Assembly (NCBI GenBank): GCA_945906935.1
Contig: CAMDSO010000026.1
Span: forward strand, 1-39,201
Length of the DNA: 39,201 bases
Direction of reading: 5' to 3'
DNA from: Bordetella parapertussis
Lineage (GTDB): Bacteria > Pseudomonadota > Gammaproteobacteria > Burkholderiales > SG8-41
The translations under genes were made by a program, and so were the position numbers. Numbering within the stretch: position 1 is the first letter of the stretch; each line of letters opens with the position of its first letter. Positions 25,935 through 34,727 of the stretch are shown one piece after another. The notes beneath the pieces were generated by a model. It did no database searches. It had not been told where the DNA came from and worked only from the letters and a program-made list of their open reading frames with translations.

Positions 25935-28259
25935 ATGAGGCCTTCTCCGGCGGCCGCCGTCGCAACCGCTCAAGTCGGGCAGTCGGTAACGCGGTTGGAG
26001 GATCTGCCACTGGTTTTAGGGCGCGGCCGTTATGCGGCCGGCATTAATTTTCCGCATCAGTTGTACATGCGAGTTGTGCGTTCCGATCATGCGCACGGAC
26101 GGATTACCGCCATTGATACCCGCGTCGCGCGGGCTACGCCAGGTTGTATCGCGGTGTGGACGGCACAGGACATCGCCAGTTTGCCGCCGATCGAGTTTCG
26201 GCCCACCCGTGTCTCCGGACTCGAACCTTACCGCCAGCCAGTGCTTGCACGCGAACGGGTACGTTATGTGGGTGAGCCGGTCGTTGTCGTTTTCGCCGAT
26301 GATCCCTACCGTGCGGAAGATGCAGCTGATGCCGTGGTGGTGGAAATCGAGGCTTTGCCGGCAGTACTGGCCGCGCATCTTCCGCCTGTGGAATTTGCTG
26401 TAGGCCACAGTACTGAGCCTGCCGTGGTGCGCAAGGAATATGGCGACATCGATACGGCCTTTGCGCAAGCGCACGCTGTAATCGAACTTGAGCTTTCGAT
26501 TGGCCGGCACTCCGGCGTCCCGCTGGAAACACGGGGCGCGATCGCGCGTTACGATGTGACGCGCGATGTGCTTGAGTTGCATGCGGCGACCAAAAGGCCG
26601 CATCCGAATCGCGATTTGCTCGCGCGCATGCTTGGCCGTAGCCCCGCATCTGTTCATCTGTATGAATGCCATATCGGCGGCGGCTTTGGCGTTCGCGGCG
26701 AGATTTACCCGGAAGATGTGTTGGTATGCGCGGCTGCGCTCAGGCTCGGACGCCCGGTCAAGTGGATCGAAGATCGCCGCGAAAACCTCATCGCCTGCAA
26801 TCATTCACGCCAGCAGTTGCATCGTGTGCGCGCAGCGGTTGACCGGGCAGGCCGGGTATTGGCGATTGACGATAAATTTTTTCATGACCAGGGGGCCTAC
26901 GTACGTACGCATGGCGTACGTGTCGCCGACATGACGGCAGGGATGTTGCCGGGGCCGTACCGCGTGCCCGCCTACCGCGCCGCCGGGCATTACCGCCTGA
27001 CCAATAAAACGCCGGCGGCGACTTATCGCGCGCCCGGTCGCTATGAGGCGACGTTTGTTTGTGAGCGTTTGATGGATGCGATCGCCGCCCGGCTTGGTAT
27101 TGATCGCGTCGAGGTGCGCAGGCGCAACCTGCTGGTGCGCGCTGATATGCCGTACACGCGTGGGCTTGAAGTTCTTGATACGGATCTTGTGCTGGATTCC
27201 GGTGATTACGCGTTGTTGCTCGACAAAGCACTGGCGCGTGCCGGCTGGCCTCTTGTGCAGGAGCAAATCCGCAGCCGGCGGGCGGCCGGCGAGTTGGTCG
27301 GCGCCGGCATCGGTGTCTTTGTCGAGAAAAGCGGACTGGGTCCGGTCGACGGTGTGCGTGTGCGCGTTGACGTCACCGGAGCGGTCGAGGTTGTCACTGG
27401 CTCGGCCTCCGTGGGGCAAGGCATGGAGACCGTCATTGCGCAAATTTGTGGCGATGCGCTCGGCGTGGATTATCGATGCGTGCGGGTGATCCACGGGCGC
27501 ACCGATTGCATTGAGTTCGGTTTTGGTGCGCATGCTTCGCGTGTGACCGTCATGACGGGCTCGGCAACACGCATTGCCGCGCTCAAAGTGCGCGAAAAAG
27601 CACTCGAGGTGGCGTCCGCGGATTTTCTCGAAGCAACACCCGATGTTCTCGATATTATCGATGGCCGGATTGTGTGGCGTGGCCGCGCGGGCGATACCGG
27701 CGTCACGCTGGCGGAGATCGCACGCCGGCTTTCACCGGCACAGGCGTTGGCAAAGGGGCGCCAACCTGAGCTGGCCGCTGAGGGCTGGTTTCACAGTGAG
27801 CACATGACATATCCGTATGGTGTGCATATCGCGGTGGTGAATGTCGATCGCGCAACCGGTGGCGTGCGGGTTGAACGTTATCTGGTGGCCTATGATATCG
27901 GTCGCGCCGTTAACCCGATGTTGGTCGAGGGCCAGCTGGTCGGCGGTATGGTGCAGGGGCTGGGCGGGGCCCTGTTCGAGGAATTTAATTATGATGCGCA
28001 CGGTTCGCCATTGTCGGTGACGTTCGCCGATTATCTGTTGCCAACTTCGCGGGAGGTGCCGCCGGTCGACGTGTTAATTACCGAGGATGCGCCGAGTCCG
28101 CTCAATCCGCTTGGCTTGAAAGGTGCGGGCGAGGGTGGCATCAACGCGGTGGGCGCAGCGATTGCATCGGCGATTGACGATGCAATCGGCATTGCGGGGG
28201 CGGTGACGCAGTTGCCAGTCACGCCGCAGCGGCTCAAACGACTCATGCGGGATCGATAG
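25935..28259 (+). CDS. CoxL-type molybdopterin subunit without adjacent coxM/coxS
   Basis: A 774-residue catalytic subunit of the xanthine oxidase family. Seen are GQSVTRLEDLPLV at the N terminus, GGGFGVRGE from 248, the active-site loop TYRAPGRYEA at 363-372 and catalytic Glu733 in LKGAGEGG. The loop excludes CO dehydrogenase. No medium or small subunit adjoins it; the nearest are 5 kb downstream beside a closely similar coxL at 34724, so the two may share them. The ATG follows the coxG stop without a gap. A pyrK-to-coxL operon is likely. The substrate is presumably an N-heterocycle, which is inference. Confidence 0.92.
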   Translation: MRPSPAAAVATAQVGQSVTRLEDLPLVLGRGRYAAGINFPHQLYMRVVRSDHAHGRITAIDTRVARATPGCIAVWTAQDIASLPPIEFRPTRVSGLEPYRQPVLARERVRYVGEPVVVVFADDPYRAEDAADAVVVEIEALPAVLAAHLPPVEFAVGHSTEPAVVRKEYGDIDTAFAQAHAVIELELSIGRHSGVPLETRGAIARYDVTRDVLELHAATKRPHPNRDLLARMLGRSPASVHLYECHIGGGFGVRGEIYPEDVLVCAAALRLGRPVKWIEDRRENLIACNHSRQQLHRVRAAVDRAGRVLAIDDKFFHDQGAYVRTHGVRVADMTAGMLPGPYRVPAYRAAGHYRLTNKTPAATYRAPGRYEATFVCERLMDAIAARLGIDRVEVRRRNLLVRADMPYTRGLEVLDTDLVLDSGDYALLLDKALARAGWPLVQEQIRSRRAAGELVGAGIGVFVEKSGLGPVDGVRVRVDVTGAVEVVTGSASVGQGMETVIAQICGDALGVDYRCVRVIHGRTDCIEFGFGAHASRVTVMTGSATRIAALKVREKALEVASADFLEATPDVLDIIDGRIVWRGRAGDTGVTLAEIARRLSPAQALAKGRQPELAAEGWFHSEHMTYPYGVHIAVVNVDRATGGVRVERYLVAYDIGRAVNPMLVEGQLVGGMVQGLGGALFEEFNYDAHGSPLSVTFADYLLPTSREVPPVDVLITEDAPSPLNPLGLKGAGEGGINAVGAAIASAIDDAIGIAGAVTQLPVTPQRLKRLMRDR

Positions 28260-28319
28260 CGGTATTTCAATGCATGGTTACAATGCGGTCATGCCGCAAA
28301 AATGAATGGAGGTGGAGGT

Positions 28320-29294
28320 GTGAGCCGACTTGCATTGACTCTGGCCTGTGGGCCATATGATCTGATGGGCGGGCTGATCGATGGCTCGGTAGCGCCGCCC
28401 GGTGTTGATCTTAACGTGATGACCATGGCTTCGCCGGAGCGCCATCGGCGCATGCTGCGGAATGCTGAATTCGATGTGTGTGAACTGTCGCTTGCCGGTT
28501 ATCTGCTGGAGCGCGAAGCAGCGCGTCGCTTTACCGCGATCCCGGTTTTTCCACATCGTCGTTTTCGGCATGGTTATGTGGTGATCAATACGGGTTGCGG
28601 TATCGTCCGCCCGGCCGACCTCAATGGCAGGAGAATCGGCTTGCGTTCACTGCGCAATTCGGCCGGTTTGTGGATGCGCGGTATCTTGCGCGAACATCAT
28701 GGTGTTGATCTCGCCAGCATCGAATGGTGGTGTCAGGAAGAAGAGGACCTGGCAATCAAACCGGCGTCATGGATGAAGGTGCATCGGGTGCCGGCCGGTC
28801 GCAATATTGACGAGATGCTGATGGCGGGGGATTTGCACGCGGCTATTTATCCTGAAACGCTGCCCTCGCAGCGCCGGGGTATGCCGGAGATTGGCCTGCT
28901 GTTTGCCGATGCCAAGGCGGCCGAGATCGACTATTACCACAAGACCGGCATATTCCCGATTATGCATACCATTGTCATCCGCAATGAGATCCTGGCGGCG
29001 CATCCCTGGGTTGCGGTGAGTCTTACACAGGGATTTCAAGCCGCCAAGGACGCCTGCTATCGCCGCATGCGCAATCCGCGGGTACTGGCGCTGGCGTGGG
29101 CGCAGGAGTATTGCCGCGAGCAGCAGGGCGTGTTTGGCGACGATCCCTGGCCGTATACGCTGAAGGATAACCGTGTCAACCTTGAGGTTGCCATCCGCTA
29201 TGCGTTTGAAGAAGGCATGTTGAGGGAGCAGCCACGCGTCGAGGATTTATTCGTGCCGTCAACACTGCGGCCGGCCGGCCGTTATATCGAATAG
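28320..29294 (+). CDS. 4,5-dihydroxyphthalate-decarboxylase-like / binding-protein-fold protein
   Basis: A 324-residue protein resembling the family annotated as 4,5-dihydroxyphthalate decarboxylase, itself built on a periplasmic-binding-protein fold. The family N terminus SRLALTLACGPYDLM and the segment EFDVCELSLAGYLL are clear, with IPVFPHRRFRHGYVVIN and NGRRIGLRS further on. No signal peptide is seen, so it should be cytoplasmic. GTG 28320 was preferred over ATG 28302 because GGAGG at 28308 is well placed for it and homology starts there. It follows coxL by 60 bases. Decarboxylation of a heterocyclic or aromatic acid is possible; simple ligand binding cannot be excluded. Confidence 0.8.
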   Translation: MSRLALTLACGPYDLMGGLIDGSVAPPGVDLNVMTMASPERHRRMLRNAEFDVCELSLAGYLLEREAARRFTAIPVFPHRRFRHGYVVINTGCGIVRPADLNGRRIGLRSLRNSAGLWMRGILREHHGVDLASIEWWCQEEEDLAIKPASWMKVHRVPAGRNIDEMLMAGDLHAAIYPETLPSQRRGMPEIGLLFADAKAAEIDYYHKTGIFPIMHTIVIRNEILAAHPWVAVSLTQGFQAAKDACYRRMRNPRVLALAWAQEYCREQQGVFGDDPWPYTLKDNRVNLEVAIRYAFEEGMLREQPRVEDLFVPSTLRPAGRYIE

Positions 29295-29307
29295 ATGGCG
29301 GCCGCCT

Positions 29308-30357
29308 TCAACGGCTGCGTTTGAGCACGATTTCCTGGAACGCCTTCGACCATTTTTCCGACTGGTCGAGCGACTGTGCCGCATCGATCACCTTGATGTC
29401 GGCCTTGAAGGGCCATTTGACATTGCGGCTGGCTGGAACGTAGTCGCGATCGGCGAAGAGTTGCTGGCCTTCCTCGCTGATCAGGAACTCGTAAAACAGC
29501 AGCGCCGCGTTTGGATGCGGTGCTTTGCGCGCCACGCCGACACCGTTGGCCCGCGCGATCACCGGGTCGAGTGCCACCCAGTCGACGGGGGCGCCTTTTT
29601 TCTTCGCCGCCTGCGGCAGGTAGTTGTACATTGTTACCGCAAATGGGACCTCTCCGGAAATTACCAGGTTGGAGAGTAGCGTGTGTCCCTTGCGCACCGA
29701 CAGCCCATTGTTTTCGGCGATCTCGCGAAATAATTTGAGCCCTTTGGCTTCACCCATTTCGCTAACAATCTTGCCAAACCAGTCATCATTACCCGCCTCG
29801 ATGCCGAGCTTGCCCTTCCATTTCGGGTTGAGCAGATCTTCATAGCTGCGCGGCAGGTCTTCTTTTTTTATCGCATTGGTGTTGTAGGCCTGGACCCAGA
29901 CTGAAAGGAAGGTAGGCGCCCATTCGTGGTGAGCCGGCAGCGCACTTGGCAGCAGGTGTTTATATTGGGAGGATTCAATTTTTTGCAGAACTTTTTCCCG
30001 ATACAGGACTTCAAGTTCTCCCGACCCCGGATGGACGACATCAACTTCGTGGCGCCCAGCCTGGAATTCGGTCAGCATGCGTTGCAAAACGCGATCTGCG
30101 TTCGAGCGCCAGGTCCGCACCTTGATACCGTACTTCTTCTCGAACCCGGCAACCACATAAGCCATATTCTGTTCGTTCAGTGAAGTGTAAAAAACCACGC
30201 TGCCCTCGGCGCGGGCGGCCTCCGGTAGACGCTGGGAGCGTGCCGGACTGTCGTCAAGCGCCAGCGGTCGTTGTTCAGTGCGGGGCTGGGCGCAGACATT
30301 GTGGGTCAGCAATGCGATTGCAATAAACAAGGGGGCAAGCTGCTTGAGGCGTTTCAT
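29308..30357 (-). CDS. ABC importer solute-binding protein (Fe3+/organic anion type)
   Basis: A 349-residue periplasmic binding protein of the bacterial solute-binding family that includes FbpA-like ferric and phosphonate-binding proteins. The signal peptide is MKRLKQLAPLFIAIALLTHNVCA. Typical blocks are EGSVVFYTSLNEQN, FEKKYGIKV, DVVHPGSGE, NPKWKGKLGIE and LLFYEFLISEEGQQLF. The Tyr pair that binds iron in FbpA is not clear here (MYNYLP only), so an organic ligand is as likely. The start ATG 30357 is one base beyond the ATPase stop. It is the last gene of the leftward permease-ATPase-binding protein operon. Confidence 0.9.
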   Translation of the reverse strand: MKRLKQLAPLFIAIALLTHNVCAQPRTEQRPLALDDSPARSQRLPEAARAEGSVVFYTSLNEQNMAYVVAGFEKKYGIKVRTWRSNADRVLQRMLTEFQAGRHEVDVVHPGSGELEVLYREKVLQKIESSQYKHLLPSALPAHHEWAPTFLSVWVQAYNTNAIKKEDLPRSYEDLLNPKWKGKLGIEAGNDDWFGKIVSEMGEAKGLKLFREIAENNGLSVRKGHTLLSNLVISGEVPFAVTMYNYLPQAAKKKGAPVDWVALDPVIARANGVGVARKAPHPNAALLFYEFLISEEGQQLFADRDYVPASRNVKWPFKADIKVIDAAQSLDQSEKWSKAFQEIVLKRSR

Positions 30358-30358
30358 G

Positions 30359-31474
30359 TTATTTCCATGGGGTGGAGGGGGCGCTAACAATGATGCATTT
30401 CTCCGGGCGCATCTGCAAATAGACCTGTTGACCTTCGGTCGCGCTAACCGTCGGATGGCAGCGTGCCAGCAGCAGACGGCCGCCGGCCTCGATTTGCAGA
30501 TCGAGAAACTCACCCAGAAAAACGATGGCGCGGACGATCCCGATGGTTACATTATCACCGGTTGGTTTTGTCGCGGTTACCGCGACGTCCTCGGGGCGCA
30601 CTGACAGTAATACAGATCCGCTGGTGATGACCGTGTTGTCTGCGTTGGCCAGCAAGATACCGAGGGCGGTTTGTACGTGGCAGCAACCGTCGGTGGCTTC
30701 CGTATGCATCACGATGCCATCAAGAAAATTAGTGCTGCCGACAAAATCAGCAATAAATTTATCGCGTGGCCGTTCGTAGATATCGCGCGGCGAGCCGATT
30801 TGCACGATACGACCGGCGTTCATTACGGCGATTTCGTGCGAAAGCGCCAGTGCTTCGTATTGGTCATGCGTAACGTAAACGGTGGTCAGGCCAAGCTCCT
30901 GTTGTAGTCGCTTGAGTTCGAAGCGCATGCGTTCGCGTAGTTTCGCGTCGAGATTGGAGAGCGGTTCGTCGAGTAGCAATAGCTTGGGCTCCATGACCAG
31001 CGCCCTGGCCAGCGCCAAACGTTGTTGCTGGCCGCCGGACAGTCCGGTGGCCTCGCGCTCGGCCACGTCGTCCAGGCCGACGGTGTGTAGTACGTGCATC
31101 GCCTTGTCGCGAATCTGCGACCGGCTCATGCGACGGCCGCCGACTTCAAGCGGAAAGGTGACGTTCTGCAAAACGTTCATGTGTGGCCAGATCGCGTATG
31201 ACTGGAACACCATGCCAAATTTACGCTTGTTGGGTGCGACGAAAACGCCGCGCGATGAAGAGTAAACAAGAGTGTCATCGGCGGTTATTTCGCCGGATAA
31301 CGGACGTTCGAGTCCGGCAATTGAGCGCAGTGTGGTTGTCTTGCCGCAGCCGCTGGGGCCCAGCAGGGTGAAAAACTTCCCGCTACCCACCTCGAAACTC
31401 ACCTGCTCCACGGCATGTACGAGACGGCCGTGTGCGTCTGTATAGTCGGTGCAGAGTGCGTTTACTTTCAGCAT
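30359..31474 (-). CDS. ABC importer ATPase (PotA/FbpC type)
   Basis: A 371-residue ATP-binding subunit powering an importer. The motifs are all intact: Walker A GPSGCGKT (39-46), Q-loop Gln91, signature LSGGQ (145-149), Walker B LLLLDE (165-170) and switch His203 (VTHDQ). Residues from about 240 form the C-terminal TOBE-like regulatory domain. It lies between the permease gene (74 bases upstream) and the binding-protein gene (one base downstream), so one operon is certain. The subfamily covers polyamine, ferric and phosphonate importers, so the ligand is open. Confidence 0.94.
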   Translation of the reverse strand: MLKVNALCTDYTDAHGRLVHAVEQVSFEVGSGKFFTLLGPSGCGKTTTLRSIAGLERPLSGEITADDTLVYSSSRGVFVAPNKRKFGMVFQSYAIWPHMNVLQNVTFPLEVGGRRMSRSQIRDKAMHVLHTVGLDDVAEREATGLSGGQQQRLALARALVMEPKLLLLDEPLSNLDAKLRERMRFELKRLQQELGLTTVYVTHDQYEALALSHEIAVMNAGRIVQIGSPRDIYERPRDKFIADFVGSTNFLDGIVMHTEATDGCCHVQTALGILLANADNTVITSGSVLLSVRPEDVAVTATKPTGDNVTIGIVRAIVFLGEFLDLQIEAGGRLLLARCHPTVSATEGQQVYLQMRPEKCIIVSAPSTPWK

Positions 31475-31548
31475 CAGTGTGATCCGCGACGGGGCGTCAC
31501 AGCGGTGGGAATGACGTTCGTCCTAATATTGCTTGCAATGATCACTGG

Positions 31549-33261
31549 CTAGACCTCTTTTAGTCCGACGTGGCGGCCGAGCATCTGCGCTGTCATCACA
31601 AGTCCCAGCAAGCCGATGATGAACATCACCCCCAGCGCAGAGAGTTCCACATACTGGCCATTTTCCCAGAGCTCCCAGATTACCACTGAGACGACCTCGG
31701 TGCCCGGGCTGTAGAGCAGGATCGAGGTGGAAAGCTCACGTGTCGAGACGATCACAATGTAAATCCAGCCGGCGATCAGGCCCGGTTTGAGCAGTGGCAG
31801 CAGAATGCGCACGAAGGTGCTGCTCCAGGTGGCGCCGCTCATCATGGCGGACTCCTCCAGTTCTTTGTGAATCTGCAACATGGATGTCGTGTTGTAGCGC
31901 ATGCCGTAGGGCAGAAAGCGGGTCAGATAGGCCAGAAAGAGGATCGTCAGTGTCCCGTATACGCCGATTTTGAAATTCAGATAAAAAATCAGCAGGGCGA
32001 GTCCGAGCACGATGCCGGGAAATACGAGTGGTACCGAGGCCAGCATGTCGAGTAGCCAGCGCCCCCGCAAACGGGTGCGTACAGTGATCCAGCAGATCAC
32101 TGAAGTGATCAGCATGATGACGGTTGCACAGCTGACGGCCACCAGCAACGTATTCATCACCGCCGGCAGTAATGGTGGATAGGCGAGAATAAAGCGGTAA
32201 GGGTCTAGTGTGAGTTGCTGCAGTGCTGCGAACGAAGGTGGCGCATAAAATTTTTGCAGCGATGACCATAACAAAACCAGAAATGGCAGCGCTACGATGA
32301 GCAGAAAATAGACGATAAAAATCGCCGCCGTCAAAAAACGCCAACGTCCCAGATCGATCACGCGCGGGCGGAAGCCCTTGCCCGTAATCGTTGCATAGCG
32401 ACCGCTATGCCCGGTCAGCCGCGATTGCAGGTAGATGCCCGCGGTGGTGATGACTAGCAGTGTCACGCCGTAGGCGCAGGCGAGGCCGACCTGGCTAGGG
32501 TATTTGTGGATGGCCTGATAAATCGAAGAGGTGAAAACGTGTATTCCTACTGGCAGACCGAGCAGGGTGGGCACCTCAAATGATTCGAGTGCCCGCACGA
32601 ATAAAATTAGCAGGGTGGCGAAAATTGCCGGCCACGCCAGCTTCAATGTGATCCGCCACAGGGTTTGCGGCACATTTGCCCCGCACATCATGGCGGACTC
32701 CTCGAGCGCGGGTTCCATCGAGCGGAATGCCGCAGTCATCAGCAGAAAAGCCATCGGTGAGTAGTGTAGGCCGTCGACCCAGATCATGCCCCACATCGAA
32801 TACACATTGAAGAAGACAAAGTCGGTTGCAAACAAGCGTTGCAGCAGCATGTTGAGAATGCCGATTTTCGGGCTGCCGAGGAAAATCCACGCCACTGTAA
32901 AGAGCACACCGGGTATGATGAGCGGGATAAGCGACAGCGCGAAGAAAAGGGTTTTGAGCGGAGTGTTTGTGCGCTCGTTCATCCAGGCCAGCAGCGTGCC
33001 AACGAGAAACGCGAACAGTGCCGAGCCTGTCGCGTATTGAAGCGAATTGACCAGCAGGTAGACGGTTTCGAGGCTGCCGTAAGCAGTGCGGTAGTTTTCG
33101 AGCGTGAATTCAGCCGCTTTGGAGGCGCTGTGCGGGGTAAAGAAACTTTGCCATAGCAAAAAAGCCAGTGGCACCAGCGCAAGGTAGGCAATGGCGGCGA
33201 TGGCAATCGCCATGATGCCCCATTTCAATTCGATCCGGCGCTGTGTTTCTGGTTGAGTCAT
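31549..33261 (-). CDS. ABC importer permease, two fused domains (FbpB type)
   Basis: A 570-residue inner-membrane protein with about twelve hydrophobic segments in two homologous halves, as in FbpB-like ferric permeases. Each half has an EAA loop contacting the ATPase: EESAMMCGANVPQTL near 188-202 and EESAMMSGATWSSTF near 469-483. It is the first gene of the leftward operon. It is divergent from the second coxM across 115 bases that contain the TTTTAGAC-type octamer, so its expression may follow that of the hydroxylase genes. The ribosome site before ATG 33261 is weak. Confidence 0.93.
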   Translation of the reverse strand: MTQPETQRRIELKWGIMAIAIAAIAYLALVPLAFLLWQSFFTPHSASKAAEFTLENYRTAYGSLETVYLLVNSLQYATGSALFAFLVGTLLAWMNERTNTPLKTLFFALSLIPLIIPGVLFTVAWIFLGSPKIGILNMLLQRLFATDFVFFNVYSMWGMIWVDGLHYSPMAFLLMTAAFRSMEPALEESAMMCGANVPQTLWRITLKLAWPAIFATLLILFVRALESFEVPTLLGLPVGIHVFTSSIYQAIHKYPSQVGLACAYGVTLLVITTAGIYLQSRLTGHSGRYATITGKGFRPRVIDLGRWRFLTAAIFIVYFLLIVALPFLVLLWSSLQKFYAPPSFAALQQLTLDPYRFILAYPPLLPAVMNTLLVAVSCATVIMLITSVICWITVRTRLRGRWLLDMLASVPLVFPGIVLGLALLIFYLNFKIGVYGTLTILFLAYLTRFLPYGMRYNTTSMLQIHKELEESAMMSGATWSSTFVRILLPLLKPGLIAGWIYIVIVSTRELSTSILLYSPGTEVVSVVIWELWENGQYVELSALGVMFIIGLLGLVMTAQMLGRHVGLKEV

Positions 33262-33316
33262 GTGTATTGCAGCCCCGCCTGCAACGTATTATTTTTTTGC
33301 TGGCGGGTGCCGACGG

Positions 33317-33352
33317 TTCCCATTCAGGATGAGCTGTGTCTAAAATACTACG
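33317..33352 (+). promoter_or_regulatory. Possible promoter and operator half-site upstream of second coxM
   Basis: TTCCCA (33317-33322) and TAAAAT (33341-33346) are 18 bases apart and make a moderate sigma-70 promoter. TGTCTAAAA at 33337-33345 overlaps the -10. It contains GTCTAAAA, the complement of the octamer found before the XRE gene and before pyrK. The other half of the palindrome is degenerate here (ACG instead of AGA). Confidence 0.4.
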
Positions 33353-33376
33353 TTTTTCCAAATATTGAAACAAGCG

Positions 33377-34243
33377 ATGAAACCAGGACAATTTACCTAC
33401 CACGCTCCGGCCACCGTTGATGAGGCGGTGAAGATGCTCAATGCTTACGCCATGTTGGATGGGCGGGTAATTGCCGGCGGACAAAGTCTGGTGCCGGCGA
33501 TGGCTCTGCGCCTGGCCCAACCAGCGCATCTTGTCGATATTAATGGTGTCGCCGGACTCGATCATCTGGAGGTGGCGGGTGACGAACTGGTGATTGGCGC
33601 CTGTGTGCGACATTGCGCGTTCGAAGGTCCGGTGGTCTCCGGTCCGCTCGGCGTGTTGCTGGCGACGGTGGCGCATGACATTGCGCATTATCCGATCCGA
33701 ACGCGCGGCACTTTTTGCGGCAGTATCGCGCACGCCGATCCGGCCTCTGAGTGGTGCTTGGTGGCGGCAACGCTGGGGGCGCGCATGATTGCGCGCAGTG
33801 TGCGCGGCAGTCGTGAACTGTCGGAGCCGGGTTTTTTTCAGGGCATGATGTCCACCGCACTCGCTGTTGACGAGTTGCTGGTTGAAACACGCCTGCCGCT
33901 ACTTGCTACCGACACGCGCTGTGGTTTTAATGAATTTAACCGGCGTGCCGGTGATTTTGCGATCGCCATGGCGCTGGCCACTTATCGGTTGCAAGACGGT
34001 GTCATCGTCGGGCCGCGTCTCGGTATCGGTGCGGTTGAAGCCGCGCCGCGCCGCATTGCCGCCGCAGAGGCCGTGCTGGCCGGACAAAAGCCAACGGCGG
34101 CATTGTTTGAGGCGGCGGCGTCGGCTGCGGTGCGGGACGTCGACCCGCTTGATCAGGATGTCGAACTCGCCGCTTATAAACGCGATGTCGTGCACGCGGT
34201 GGTCAAACGCGCACTGACGATGGCGGAGGGAAGCCATGAGTAA
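33377..34243 (+). CDS. coxM: CoxM-type FAD-binding subunit of a molybdenum hydroxylase
   Basis: A 288-residue medium subunit. The first FAD motif AGGQS is at 33-37. The second reads TFCGS at 112-116, where the family has T-I/L-G-G-D/S, so a glycine that packs against the FAD phosphate is Cys114. The rest (RTRGTFCGSIAHADPASEW, FNEFNRRAGDFAIA) is normal. The start ATG 33377 was chosen on homology (FTYHAPATVDEAV); a TTG four codons earlier is possible, and no ribosome site is strong. Its stop overlaps the coxS start. It may serve both the coxL at 34724 and the orphan coxL at 25935. Confidence 0.9.
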   Translation: MKPGQFTYHAPATVDEAVKMLNAYAMLDGRVIAGGQSLVPAMALRLAQPAHLVDINGVAGLDHLEVAGDELVIGACVRHCAFEGPVVSGPLGVLLATVAHDIAHYPIRTRGTFCGSIAHADPASEWCLVAATLGARMIARSVRGSRELSEPGFFQGMMSTALAVDELLVETRLPLLATDTRCGFNEFNRRAGDFAIAMALATYRLQDGVIVGPRLGIGAVEAAPRRIAAAEAVLAGQKPTAALFEAAASAAVRDVDPLDQDVELAAYKRDVVHAVVKRALTMAEGSHE

Positions 34244-34727
34244 CGAAATCGATATCGTCCTTGACGTCAATGGTGCTCAATATTGCGTGCGTGTAGAGGC
34301 CAGGCGCACATTGGCCGACACGCTGCGCGACCAGTGCGGCCTGACCGGCACCAATTCGGGCTGCGAGCACGGCGTCTGCGGTTCGTGTACGGTGTTGATC
34401 GAAAATGAGCCGGTGCGCTCCTGTTTGATGTTCGCGGTGCAGGCGCAGGGGCGCAAGTTGCGCACGGTCGAAGGTCTGGCCAAAGATGGGCAACTGCACC
34501 CGCTGCAGCAGGCGTTTATCGACCACCACGCGCTGCAATGTGGTTTTTGTACGCCGGGCTTTTTGATGCTTGCTGTGGGGGCGCTGGAGCGTAATCCGGA
34601 TATCGGTGAGGAAGAATTGCGCGATGTGTTGTCCTCCAATCTCTGCCGTTGTACGGGGTATCAAAATATTATCAAGGCGGTGCGTGCGGCGGCGGTACAA
34701 ATGCGTACGCAGGCGGCGCCGCGATGA
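34236..34727 (+). CDS. coxS: CoxS-type 2Fe-2S subunit of a molybdenum hydroxylase
   Basis: A 163-residue small subunit with both clusters intact: Cys43, Cys48, Cys51 and Cys63 (GCEHGVCGSC), then Cys102, Cys105, Cys137 and Cys139 (QCGFCTPG, NLCRCTGYQ). It relays electrons from molybdopterin to the FAD of coxM. GGAGGGA precedes ATG 34236, which lies inside the end of coxM, and its own stop overlaps the coxL ATG. Three overlapping genes indicate equal synthesis of the complex. Confidence 0.95.
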   Translation: MSNEIDIVLDVNGAQYCVRVEARRTLADTLRDQCGLTGTNSGCEHGVCGSCTVLIENEPVRSCLMFAVQAQGRKLRTVEGLAKDGQLHPLQQAFIDHHALQCGFCTPGFLMLAVGALERNPDIGEEELRDVLSSNLCRCTGYQNIIKAVRAAAVQMRTQAAPR

